DNA of 9,551 bases, taken from an uncultured Pseudoflavonifractor sp. (GTDB taxonomy: Bacteria; Bacillota_A; Clostridia; Oscillospirales; Oscillospiraceae). Below are positions 1 through 6,695 of the stretch, in pieces. Position 1 is the stretch's first letter. Every line of letters begins with the position of its first letter. The position numbers and the translations under genes were made by a program. The notes below the pieces were generated by a model that did no database searches, was not told the origin of the DNA, and was given only the letters and a program-made list of their open reading frames with translations. The stretch spans positions 1 through 9,551 of the forward strand of contig CANPNN010000040.1 of the NCBI GenBank assembly GCA_947575475.1, in the 5' to 3' direction.

Positions 1-63
1 CACCAGATGCCCTGGAGCAGAGCCGACCAGCTTGCGGAGCTGCGGACGCATCTGGAGCCCTGA
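1..63 (+). CDS. C-terminal end of an unidentified protein (partial)
   Basis: Frame 1 is open from the window edge to a TGA at 61-63 and would encode the last 20 residues of a protein, ending in ELRTHLEP. The stretch is too short to assign to a family. Support for a real gene end is indirect: the reading frame is GC-rich like the neighbours, and a strong hairpin followed by five T's on the + strand lies about 75 bases downstream (137-177), as expected after a + strand gene. The start lies outside the window. Confidence 0.35.
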   Translation, partial: HQMPWSRADQLAELRTHLEP

Positions 64-136
64 TCCAGAGCGAGCCCCAAACGGCGAGAAAAGAAGATAC
101 GATCTTTATTCTGTTTTGCTTTGCGTCTGAAAAGAG

Positions 137-177
137 AGGATCCGGCTGCGGAGGCGCTCCGCAGCCGGATCCTTTTT
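137..177 (+). terminator. Intrinsic terminator, probably bidirectional
   Basis: A perfect 16-bp inverted repeat (arms 137-152 and 158-173, containing GGATCCGGCTGCGGA) with a 5-nt loop is followed by TTTTT at 173-177. On the + strand it would end transcription of the gene whose C-terminus is at 1-63. Read on the - strand the same stem is followed by a weaker pyrimidine run, and it lies 32 nt past the lysR stop codon, so it probably serves both converging genes. The rest of 64-204 shows nothing else I recognise. Confidence 0.85.
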
Positions 178-204
178 GCGTATAAGGACATCCGTTTTCC
201 TGGG

Positions 205-1158
205 TTATTCGATCCAGCCGTTCCAATTTCTGCCCTCGGCGTATTGCAGAAAGGCCCGGAGGGCGAAGGGCGTATAGTTTTGCTTGGAGAGCAGGACAAA
301 AAAGGTTCGATCCATATGGAGGTCTTGCAGCCGGAAAAAGCGCAGTCCGGAAGAGAAGGTGCGAACCAGATGATCGCTGGTAAAGGTGCATCCCATGCCG
401 CAGGAGGCCAGGCGGTACGCCGTTACCAGCTGAGACAGCTCCATTTTGATCTTGGGGACGAAACCCTCCCGAGAAAAAAACTCGTCGGAACGTTTTCTCA
501 GGTTATTTCCCGGGGTGAGCAGAAGAAAATCCAGATCCTGAAACCAGGAAAAGGAGGCCTTGGGGCAGTCCGGGCGCAGATGGCGCGCCGCGATAATATC
601 CTCCCCGCTGAGGGCGGCGTGCAGGGCGGGCTCTGCAAGGGGGAAGGTCTGGGGGACGGCCAGAAGGATATGATCCTGAAAGGCCAGGCGGTGATCAAAC
701 TGCTCCACCGCGTCGGGGGCGCAGCTCAGGATCAGATCCACGTCGTGGTTTTTCAAAAGCGGGGGCAGCCTATCGGAGCTGGTCTCGGCAAATTCCAGAT
801 GAATGCCGGGGTAACGCTGGGAAAAACCCACCGCAAGAGGGGCCAGAACGTAAGAGTTGAGAAAATGAGTGCCGCCAATACGAAGGGTCCCCGTCTCCAG
901 GTTCCGCAGATCCTCGATTTCCTGAACCAGCCCCTTTTCCAACTGGCGGATACGGTCAATGGCCGCGATATAGGCCTCCCCCGCCTGGGTCAGCCGCAGG
1001 GGACGGCGGCTGCGGTCAAAGAGCTCCACCCCCAGCCGGTCCTCCACCCGCCGGATGGCCAGGCTCAATGCCGGCTGTGTCATGAACAGGTTTTCGGCGG
1101 CCTTGGAAAAGCTCTGATCCCGGTAAACCTGGTAGATGTACTCCATGTCCTGCTCCAT
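205..1158 (-). CDS. LysR-family transcriptional regulator
   Basis: 317-residue DNA-binding regulator, normal LysR length. Residues about 3-62 form the winged helix-turn-helix, with the family pattern SFSKAAENLFMTQPALS, then a recognition region with VEDRLGVELFDRS and the wing LRLTQAGE. A linker helix follows. Residues about 90-300 are the periplasmic-binding-protein-like effector domain, opening with TGTLRIGGTHF. The start is set at the ATG at 1158, which has GGAGGT at 1163-1168 five bases upstream. A TTG four codons further out would place that Shine-Dalgarno inside the gene. It is divergent from the UxaA-family dehydratase gene, the classic arrangement for a LysR protein controlling its neighbour and itself. 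The effector is unknown; by context it may be the dehydratase substrate or product. The family call is safe; the target is inferred. Confidence 0.93.
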   Translation of the reverse strand: MEQDMEYIYQVYRDQSFSKAAENLFMTQPALSLAIRRVEDRLGVELFDRSRRPLRLTQAGEAYIAAIDRIRQLEKGLVQEIEDLRNLETGTLRIGGTHFLNSYVLAPLAVGFSQRYPGIHLEFAETSSDRLPPLLKNHDVDLILSCAPDAVEQFDHRLAFQDHILLAVPQTFPLAEPALHAALSGEDIIAARHLRPDCPKASFSWFQDLDFLLLTPGNNLRKRSDEFFSREGFVPKIKMELSQLVTAYRLASCGMGCTFTSDHLVRTFSSGLRFFRLQDLHMDRTFFVLLSKQNYTPFALRAFLQYAEGRNWNGWIE

Positions 1159-1162
1159 AGAG

Positions 1163-1168
1163 ACCTCC
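1163..1168 (-). promoter_or_regulatory. Ribosome binding site deciding the lysR start
   Basis: On the - strand GGAGGT lies five bases before the ATG at 1158. It overlaps the region that would be coding if the upstream TTG (1168-1170) were used, so it favours the 317-residue form. Confidence 0.75.
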
Positions 1169-1179
1169 AACTATAATAG

Positions 1180-1224
1180 ATAATTTATGATGTTATAAAA
1201 ATTATAAAATGGATTATATCATAA
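1180..1224. promoter_or_regulatory. Candidate LysR-type operator region between divergent genes
   Basis: The gap between lysR and the dehydratase gene is strikingly AT-rich and full of short dyads. ATAA-N9-TTAT at 1180-1196 fits the T-N11-A form of LysR boxes. TTATGAT at 1185-1191 is repeated inverted as ATCATAA at 1218-1224, and two self-complementary TTATAA hexamers lie between (1193-1198 and 1202-1207). Such a cluster suits a LysR tetramer binding a recognition site and an activation site. A possible + strand extended -10 (TGC then TATTGT, 1230-1238) lies just downstream without a good -35, as is common for activator-dependent promoters. The motifs are seen; binding by this regulator is inferred. 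Confidence 0.5.
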
Positions 1225-1249
1225 TTCTGTGCTATTGTAAAGAAGGAAC

Positions 1250-1274
1250 AAAAAAAGCCCCGGGAAAACGGGGT
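1250..1274 (-). terminator. Short terminator-like hairpin on the - strand, inside the dehydratase leader
   Basis: Read on the - strand, CCCCG and CGGGG (1273-1269 and 1262-1258) pair around a 6-nt loop, with a possible extra G-T closing pair, and are followed by seven T's (1256-1250). This is a compact intrinsic terminator facing lysR, but no - strand gene lies upstream of it for more than 3 kb. It could stop antisense transcripts from entering lysR, or be a relic. On the + strand the same bases form a GC hairpin in the dehydratase 5' leader. Confidence 0.45.
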
Positions 1275-1281
1275 AGCTTGG

Positions 1282-1310
1282 CCATTATAGAATAGGAGCT
1301 ATAAAAATGG
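1282..1310 (+). promoter_or_regulatory. Possible hairpin enclosing the dehydratase ribosome binding site and start codon
   Basis: CCATT (1282-1286) can pair with AATGG (1306-1310), and ATAG (1287-1290) with CTAT (1299-1302), leaving a three-base bulge. The loop holds AGGAG (1294-1298), the Shine-Dalgarno eight bases before the ATG at 1307, and the outer pairs include that ATG. The stem is AT-rich and weak, so any effect on translation would be modest. The complementarity is seen; a regulatory role is speculative. Confidence 0.3.
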
Positions 1311-2815
1311 ATCCCAATGCATTGCTGATGGACGGACGGGACAATGTAGTGACCTGCATAAAGGATATTTCCGCGGGGGAGGAGATCGTCTATTACCTGA
1401 AGGGGGAGAGAAAAACCCTCCGGGCGGAGGAGGCGATCCCCTTCTGCCACAAAGCCGCCCTGCGGGACATTGCCCCGGGAGAGGACGTGCTGAAGTACGG
1501 GGAGCGGATCGGCCGCGCCACCGCCTTCATTCAAAAAGGAGGCTGGGTCTCCCATGAGAATATCGTCAGCGTCCCCCGGGATTATGACAGCGAGCTTGTC
1601 CCAGAGCCGGAGGATCCGATCCTCCCGCAACAAACCGCCGGGGCGGACAGCGGGATCCGGTTTTGGGGTTACCGCCGGACGGAGGGCCGGCCCGGAATTC
1701 GCAACCATGTGTTGATCCTCCCCTCCTGCGCCTGCGGTTCAGAGTCCTGCCGCATTGTGGCAAGCCAGGTTCGGGGAGCGGTCAACATCGTGTTCAATAC
1801 CGGCTGCTCCGATGTGGCGGCCAACACAGCCATGAGTCAGAAGGTGCTGACCGGATTTGCCTGCAATCCCAACGTCTATGGCGTGGTGATCATCGGTCTT
1901 GGCTGTGAGACGGTAGGGCATAAAGAGCTGCGGGAAAAGATCCAGGGTATGACGGGCAAGCCGGTGGTCTCCTTTGGAATACAGGAGGAGGGCGGGACGC
2001 TGAAAACCATTGAAAAGGCAATCCGGGCGGCCCGGGAGATGGCGGCTCTGGCGGGGATGCAGCAGAAGGAACTGTTCCCCATTTCGGAGCTGCTGATGGG
2101 GATCGAATGCGGGGGTTCCGACGCCACCTCCGGCATTGCTTCAAACCCCGCCGTGGGGGAGCTCAGCGATCTGCTGGTGGATCTGGGAGCCACCAGCATG
2201 ATGAGTGAATCCATTGAGTGGATCGGCGGAGAGCACGTGGTGGCCAAGCGGGCCGCCACGCCCCGGCTTCACAATGCGGTCATTGAGATCTGCAGGGCCT
2301 ATGAAGAGCATCTAAAGGCTGCCGGCCAGGACTGCCGGGCGGGACAGCCCACCCCCGGCAATAAAAAGGGAGGGCTTTCCACTCTGGATGAAAAGAGTAT
2401 TGGCTGTATCCGAAAGGGAGGGACCCGCCCCATTGTAGAGGTGCTGCAGCAGGCCGAGAGGCCCGTATGCCGGGGAGCTGTGGTGATGGATACCGCCGGG
2501 TATGACATATCCTCCGTGACCAGCATGGTGGCGGGCGGCTGCCAGTTGGTGATCTTCACCACCGGCCGGGGAACGCCCACAGGGAACGCCATCGCGCCGG
2601 TACTCAAGGTGACGGGAAACGAGCTGACCTATCAAAGGATGGAGGATAATATGGATGTGGATCTGTCCCCCATCATCCGGGGGGAAAAGACCTATCAGGA
2701 GATGGGGCGGGAGCTGCTCCAGGTGATTTTTGATATCTGCAACGGCAAACTGACCAAGGCTGAGGCCTATGGTTTTTCGGATATCGCGGTAGACCACGTC
2801 TGTCGGTTTGTGTAG
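1307..2815 (+). CDS. UxaA/GarD-family sugar-acid dehydratase (altronate/galactarate dehydratase family)
   Basis: 502 residues, close to E. coli UxaA (about 495). Residues about 1-90 form the small SAF domain, with HKAALRDIAPGEDVLKYG near 48-65. Residues about 117-502 are the catalytic part, opening with GYRRTEGRPGIRNHVLILPS and carrying the family blocks FNTGCSD (163-169), GLGCE (197-201), GIECGGSD (265-272), PTPGNKKGG (348-356) and FTTGRGTPTG (417-426). Characterised members dehydrate altronate or galactarate to 2-keto-3-deoxy acids, using a metal such as iron. AGGAG lies eight bases before the ATG. It stands alone beside a divergent LysR gene: no uxaB, kdgK, kdgA or transporter gene is near. 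The exact substrate therefore cannot be fixed, and other hydroxy acids are possible. The family call is very secure, the gene name is not. Confidence 0.9.
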   Translation: MDPNALLMDGRDNVVTCIKDISAGEEIVYYLKGERKTLRAEEAIPFCHKAALRDIAPGEDVLKYGERIGRATAFIQKGGWVSHENIVSVPRDYDSELVPEPEDPILPQQTAGADSGIRFWGYRRTEGRPGIRNHVLILPSCACGSESCRIVASQVRGAVNIVFNTGCSDVAANTAMSQKVLTGFACNPNVYGVVIIGLGCETVGHKELREKIQGMTGKPVVSFGIQEEGGTLKTIEKAIRAAREMAALAGMQQKELFPISELLMGIECGGSDATSGIASNPAVGELSDLLVDLGATSMMSESIEWIGGEHVVAKRAATPRLHNAVIEICRAYEEHLKAAGQDCRAGQPTPGNKKGGLSTLDEKSIGCIRKGGTRPIVEVLQQAERPVCRGAVVMDTAGYDISSVTSMVAGGCQLVIFTTGRGTPTGNAIAPVLKVTGNELTYQRMEDNMDVDLSPIIRGEKTYQEMGRELLQVIFDICNGKLTKAEAYGFSDIAVDHVCRFV

Positions 2816-2887
2816 GAGGCCATATCTTCTTATTGAAGATTCTATAAACAGCCTCACCGTGCTTAAGAGATGAAAGGAGAAATAGCC

Positions 2888-4659
2888 ATGAACAAAACCG
2901 ATATTCATTCTAAAAAATTTCCTGCCCTGTTGATCTGGGTCCTCCTCCTTGCACTCAGCCTGTTCATTATGGGCGGCTTTTACAACAACTGGGGTAATGT
3001 AACCGTACGGCGCAATCTAATGCCCTCTGAAAACGGCCTTCAGTACAGCTATCTTTCCTTTCTGCAAAATGATGTCAGCGATGACAACCGGGCCCGGCTG
3101 TGCTAATTTTCCATGGGAACAACGACAATGCGCAAAGCTTTTCCGGATGGGCCGTTGAACTCATCCGGCGGGGCTATAATGTGTTTATTTTGGATGTTGG
3201 CGATTCCGGCCTATCTGACAGTGGGTTCAGCGATGACAACGCAACAGTAAAGGAGTTTACACAATTTGTGCAGGACCTCTCCTTTATTGACGGGACCCGG
3301 GTTGCTGTTACCGGCCATTCGAAAGGAGCCAGCTATAGTGCTTACCTGGTAGACCAGTTGGACCTGGCGGGTGGCATAGGCTCTGCCGGAATGCGTGCCG
3401 CAAAAACTTGGGGCGACAGTTTTGAAGGGAATATGGTCACCATTATTGGCCGCGGCGACTGGATGAACCGGTTGGACAACATGGAAAAGATAAATATGCA
3501 ATTTATGGAAATCATGTACGGTCCAGAGTATACCGAAGGAAAATATCCCGAGTCTGGTTCCCAATTTGGTTCCGTAGAGGAAAATAATTACCGCGCATTC
3601 GAATCTTTTGACGGTATATTCTCCCAGCACGCCGCTGCCCGATGGAACCCGTGGGTAGTGAACCGGGTGTGTAAGTATATGGAGATCCTTGTTCCCACCG
3701 GTACTGCTCTTGCCCCGGAGGATCAAATCATTATTCCATTTTTCCTGATTTCTCTGCTGGGTATGATTTCTTTCGTGGGAGTTCTGGTATGCTTGGCGCT
3801 GGAACTTTCCAAGCTTCCTGCGTTGTCTTCCGTCAACCGGAGCATTCCCGCTTGGCGAGGACGTACTGGCAAGCGTTGGGCCTATTCTGCCCTTTTAAGT
3901 CTTATCCCGATTCTTCCCTTTTTCATTGGCATCAGCTATGTTTCGGAGCAATATCTGCACATGAGTCAACCCAGCGCGCTTCTGCCGGTCAGCACAACAA
4001 ACCGGTTCATTCTCTACTTTATCGCCATCGGAATTTATGAGTGTCTTCTGTTCTTCTTCACGTTTTACCGCAAAGAAAATGCCTCTTTGGCTGAGTTGGG
4101 GTTGGCGTGGGAAGAGAGCGGGAAAGATAATCTCCGGAACCTTGGCAAATCACTGGCCCTTGCGGCTCTGGCTGCCGCCATCGGATTGACGTTCCTCTAT
4201 GTACTTGAGGTCGCCTTTGGCATGAGCTTTACCTGTTTCTATCTGAACATTCGTGCGGTTACCTGGACCCGCGTGTTCAAAAGCCTGGCCTACATTCCTA
4301 TTTTCCTCATTCTTTTTATTGGTATGCAGTTTGGAAGCAACATTAGCCGCCGCTTAAAGCCCACAGGCCATGAGACGAAGGATATGGTGCGTGATATTGT
4401 TGTTAACTGCCTTGTGGGGACCGGCCTGTTGACGCTCTATTTCTTTATCAACATGTGGTGCAACGATCATAATATTATCTGGGCTGTGGTCGATGACATC
4501 GGTCATTCCTACTACATGTATAACTTTATCTTTATTGGCAATGCAGTAACCGCCACCAACACAGTACTTTACCGGAAAACGGGGACGATCTGGCCGGGCG
4601 CTTTCTTCTGCGCCATTCTGTTTGGCATATTGATTCCTGGGGGAAGTCCCATTGTCTAA
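2888..4659 (+). pseudogene. Membrane-anchored alpha/beta hydrolase with multi-span C-terminal domain, interrupted by a frameshift
   Basis: Two frames together make one protein. The first (2888-3106, 72 residues, AAAGGAG eight bases before its ATG) has a signal-anchor helix at about 11-32 and stops at 3104-3106. The second continues from about 3098 to 4659 without its own ribosome site. Restoring one G in the run at 3096-3097 joins them as ...NRARAVLIFHGNN..., giving 590 residues. In that numbering, residues about 70-255 are an alpha/beta hydrolase domain: the oxyanion-type FHGNN, the nucleophile elbow GHSKG with Ser145, then Asp191 (IIGRGD) and His248 (FSQH) as plausible triad partners. About eight hydrophobic spans follow, roughly 281-304, 332-353, 374-395, 420-445, 465-485, 505-527, 542-560 and 571-590. 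Substrate and role are unknown. Base composition is more AT-rich than the flanks, suggesting transfer. It may be a true pseudogene or a sequencing error. Confidence 0.75.
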
Positions 4660-4734
4660 CTTCGGCGGGTTTCAAGTTTATTCCAAACATCCCCCCGTTT
4701 TATATCATTTTGTTTTTTAACAATTGTACTTTGC

Positions 4735-4781
4735 AAAGCGAAGCGGTCAACCCAGAAAGAGGTTGACCGCTTCGCTTTTTT
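4735..4781 (+). terminator. Strong intrinsic terminator between convergent hydrolase and mrp genes
   Basis: A perfect 18-bp stem (4735-4752 with 4761-4778, core GCGAAGCGGTCAACC) with an 8-nt loop is followed by TTTTTT (4776-4781) on the + strand. It ends transcription of the hydrolase gene (stop at 4659). On the - strand the stem is followed only by a few T's, but at this length and GC content it probably also stops mrp transcripts, whose stop codon is at 4817-4819. The remaining intergenic bases (4660-4734 and 4782-4816) show nothing further. Confidence 0.9.
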
Positions 4782-4816
4782 CCTCCGCGCTATTTTGCAA
4801 CGCGCCATTCTCTTTT

Positions 4817-5632
4817 TTACAACGCTCTGGCCACATCCTCCAGATAATTCCGCTCCAGCTGCTCCACCCTTCCCTCGTCGCAGGCCTTGGCCAGGGCCGG
4901 GTCTATGGGCAGCCGGGCCAGGACGCTCAGGCTGTGGGCCTTGGCGATCTCCTCCAGATGGCTCTCTCCAAAGATCTTGTGCTCCTTGCCGCAGTCGGGG
5001 CACTTAAAGTAGCTGTAATTCTCAATGAGGCCCAGAATGGGAAGGTCCATCATCTCGGCCATCTTTACCGCCTTCTCCACGATCATGCTCACCAGCTCCT
5101 GGGGGGAGGTGACCACGATGATGCCGTCCACGGGAAGGGACTGGAACACGGTGAGAGGAACATCCCCCGTCCCCGGAGGCATATCCACAAACATGTAGTC
5201 CACATCCCCCCACTGCACGTCGGTCCAGAACTGTTTCACCGTCCCGGCAATGAGGGCTCCCCGCCATACTACGGGGTCAGACTCGTTCTCCACCAGCAGG
5301 TTCAGGCTCATGAGCTTCAGCCCTGTGGAGGTGACGGCGGGATAGATCCCGTCGTCGTCCCCCATGGCCCGGTCATGGACTCCGAAAGCCTTGGGGATGG
5401 AAGGGCCGGTGATGTCCGCGTCCAGCACGGCGGCCTGACGGCCGCTTTTCTGAACGGCGGCGGCCAGGGAGGCGGTGACAAGGCTCTTGCCCACGCCGCC
5501 CTTGCCCGACATAACGGCGATGACCTTCTTCACATTGGCGTGGGGGTTGGCCGCAGCCTGGAGGTCCTGGGGCGCGGTGCGCTCTCCGCAGCTCTCGCCG
5601 CAGGAGGAACAGTCGTGGTTGCATTCTGCCAT
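4817..5632 (-). CDS. mrp: Mrp/NBP35-family Fe-S cluster carrier P-loop ATPase
   Basis: 271 residues; a cytosolic ATPase of the ParA/MinD superfamily that, in characterised relatives (ApbC, Nbp35), binds a transferable [4Fe-4S] cluster and delivers it to target enzymes. It has the deviant Walker A GKGGVGKS (43-50), DADITGPSIP (71-80) and Walker B VDYMFVDMPPGTGD (144-157). CPDC (211-214) is the pair expected to bridge a cluster across a dimer. The N-terminus is cysteine-rich, with Cys 4, 8, 11 and 15, resembling the Nbp35-type tail and, as I recall, many clostridial Mrp proteins. The MIP18-like domain found before the ATPase in longer Mrp proteins is absent. AAAGGAG (5650-5644) lies 11 bases before the ATG, a slightly long spacing, but the cysteine tail supports this start. 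Radical SAM and other anaerobic Fe-S enzymes are likely clients, including the HemZ protein encoded upstream (inference). Confidence 0.93.
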   Translation of the reverse strand: MAECNHDCSSCGESCGERTAPQDLQAAANPHANVKKVIAVMSGKGGVGKSLVTASLAAAVQKSGRQAAVLDADITGPSIPKAFGVHDRAMGDDDGIYPAVTSTGLKLMSLNLLVENESDPVVWRGALIAGTVKQFWTDVQWGDVDYMFVDMPPGTGDVPLTVFQSLPVDGIIVVTSPQELVSMIVEKAVKMAEMMDLPILGLIENYSYFKCPDCGKEHKIFGESHLEEIAKAHSLSVLARLPIDPALAKACDEGRVEQLERNYLEDVARAL

Positions 5633-5677
5633 CTCTTACGCATCTCCTTTTTGTTAAAAATGGGAGGAAGGAATGGG

Positions 5678-5746
5678 AAAAATCGTTGTGGCGCCCGGCT
5701 TCACCGGACTATTTTCAATGAAAGGTCTCCAAATGCCACGAACGAT
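5678..5746 (-). terminator. Branched inverted repeat with T-tract between the kinase gene and mrp (terminator or attenuator)
   Basis: On the - strand, ATCGTT-c-GTGGC (5746-5735) pairs with GCCACAACGAT (5692-5682), 11 bp with one bulged C, and is followed at once by TTTTT (5682-5678). The 42 enclosed bases can form two smaller hairpins: GAC...TTTC/GAAA...GTC, and CCGG/CCGG around GCCGG. The result is a three-way-junction outline ending in a U-tract. It starts eight nt past the kinase stop codon and ends 45 nt before the mrp start. It may simply terminate the operon, but the 45-nt remainder leaves little room for an mrp promoter, so control by attenuation or read-through is possible. It matches no riboswitch class I know. 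Confidence 0.5.
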
Positions 5747-5753
5747 AGTATGT

Positions 5754-6692
5754 TCACTTATATTTGTAGCTCCCGCCCCCGATAAATTCCCGCAGAAGGG
5801 AGGCCTTGGGGACCAGAGCCGGGTCGATGGCCTCAAAAGCGTCGAAGGCGGCCATCAGGTCCAGCAGCTCCGCCCGCCTTTGGTTCTCCTCCGGCACCGC
5901 CTTCAGCAGAGGCAGGGCGTAGTTCTTCATCACCGATACCTCATAGGGCAGGGAGGAATCCACCATCACATGGGCAGTATTTTTGTAGGGGGAGATGTAG
6001 AGCTTCTCCCCCCGCCGCACGTTGGCCCACTGGGCCAGGGTGAAGGAGATATCGTTGCCCCGGAAATTATAGTCCCGGACCGCCCTTCTCGTCAAGCGCA
6101 TCCAAGTGCCCTTGAATTTGACCTCCCCGTCCTCCATCACGTTGCTCCGGGCGGAGATATAGAGCCTTGTGGCCTCCGGATGAGGCCCCGCGATGCCGGG
6201 GCCTAAGGCGTGGATCCCCTCAAAAATGGCGATCTCGTTTTTCTCCAGCTTCAAGGGCCGGCCTCTGGCGTCGTTTCGCATCTGGCGGGAGAATTCAAAG
6301 TGGGGGATGACGACCTCCCGCCCCTGGCTCAAAAGGGTAAAGGTCTCGTCCAGCAGCTCCATGTCCAGGCACAGGGGGGACTCCAGGTCGTACTCCCCGT
6401 CGGCGGTCCGGGGAGCGGTAGCCGGGTCCCGGGTCTTGAAGTAGTTGTCCAGAGAGACGGTGTGGGTGTTGATCCCCCGTCGCTCCAATTCCTCCTCGAT
6501 CTTCAGGGCCGTGGTGGTCTTGCCCGACCCGGAGGGTCCGGACAAAAGCACGATGGGGGAAGCGTCCATCCGCTCCACGATCTTGTCGGCAGCCTCCACC
6601 ACCCGCTTGTGGTAATTTTCATCACACTGGGCCAAAAAGGCGGGGGTGTCCGCGCATATCCGGGCGTTGATGTCCTGTAACTGATAGGCCAT
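5754..6692 (-). CDS. P-loop nucleoside kinase (uridine kinase / phosphoribulokinase-like)
   Basis: 312 residues. It probably phosphorylates a nucleoside, such as uridine or cytidine, at the 5' position using ATP or GTP. Visible motifs are the P-loop GPSGSGKTT (52-60), SLDNYF (80-85, the substrate-side Asp as in uridine kinases), YDLESP (101-106), FEGIHAL (157-163, Walker B-like) and the Arg-rich lid LTRRAVRDYNFRG (200-212). A helical N-terminus of about 45 residues precedes the P-loop, and the C-terminal 100 residues extend beyond a typical Udk protein (about 210 residues). Longer clostridial nucleoside kinases carry TGS and threonyl-tRNA-synthetase-like domains in front; they are absent here. 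The ATG lies three bases after the hemZ stop, with AAAGGAG (6707-6701) inside the end of hemZ, so the two are co-translated. The substrate is not provable from sequence. Confidence 0.82.
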   Translation of the reverse strand: MAYQLQDINARICADTPAFLAQCDENYHKRVVEAADKIVERMDASPIVLLSGPSGSGKTTTALKIEEELERRGINTHTVSLDNYFKTRDPATAPRTADGEYDLESPLCLDMELLDETFTLLSQGREVVIPHFEFSRQMRNDARGRPLKLEKNEIAIFEGIHALGPGIAGPHPEATRLYISARSNVMEDGEVKFKGTWMRLTRRAVRDYNFRGNDISFTLAQWANVRRGEKLYISPYKNTAHVMVDSSLPYEVSVMKNYALPLLKAVPEENQRRAELLDLMAAFDAFEAIDPALVPKASLLREFIGGGSYKYK

Positions 6693-6695
6693 CGC

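Noticed and set aside
121..1176. Long + strand open frame (351 codons) opposite lysR
   Set aside because: It is antisense to a clear LysR protein, its translation has no recognisable domain, and it begins inside the terminator region. GC-rich third positions leave few stops on the opposite strand.
2824..2840. Small hairpin (ATCTTC / GAAGAT) after the dehydratase stop as a terminator
   Set aside because: It has only six AT-rich pairs and no T-tract, so the hydrolase gene may be co-transcribed with the dehydratase gene.
3086..3106. Programmed -1 ribosomal frameshifting joining the two hydrolase parts
   Set aside because: There is no X-XXY-YYZ slippery heptamer in the right phase before the stop, and no clear downstream pseudoknot. 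A lost G explains the break more simply, although I cannot exclude recoding from sequence alone.
5678..5746. The inverted repeat before mrp as a miniature transposable element
   Set aside because: There is no flanking target duplication and no second copy in the window, and the T-tract directly after one arm fits a transcription signal better.
4724..5785. Long + strand open frame (353 codons) opposite mrp
   Set aside because: It is antisense to an mrp gene with all its motifs, runs through the terminator and has a composition typical of a shadow.
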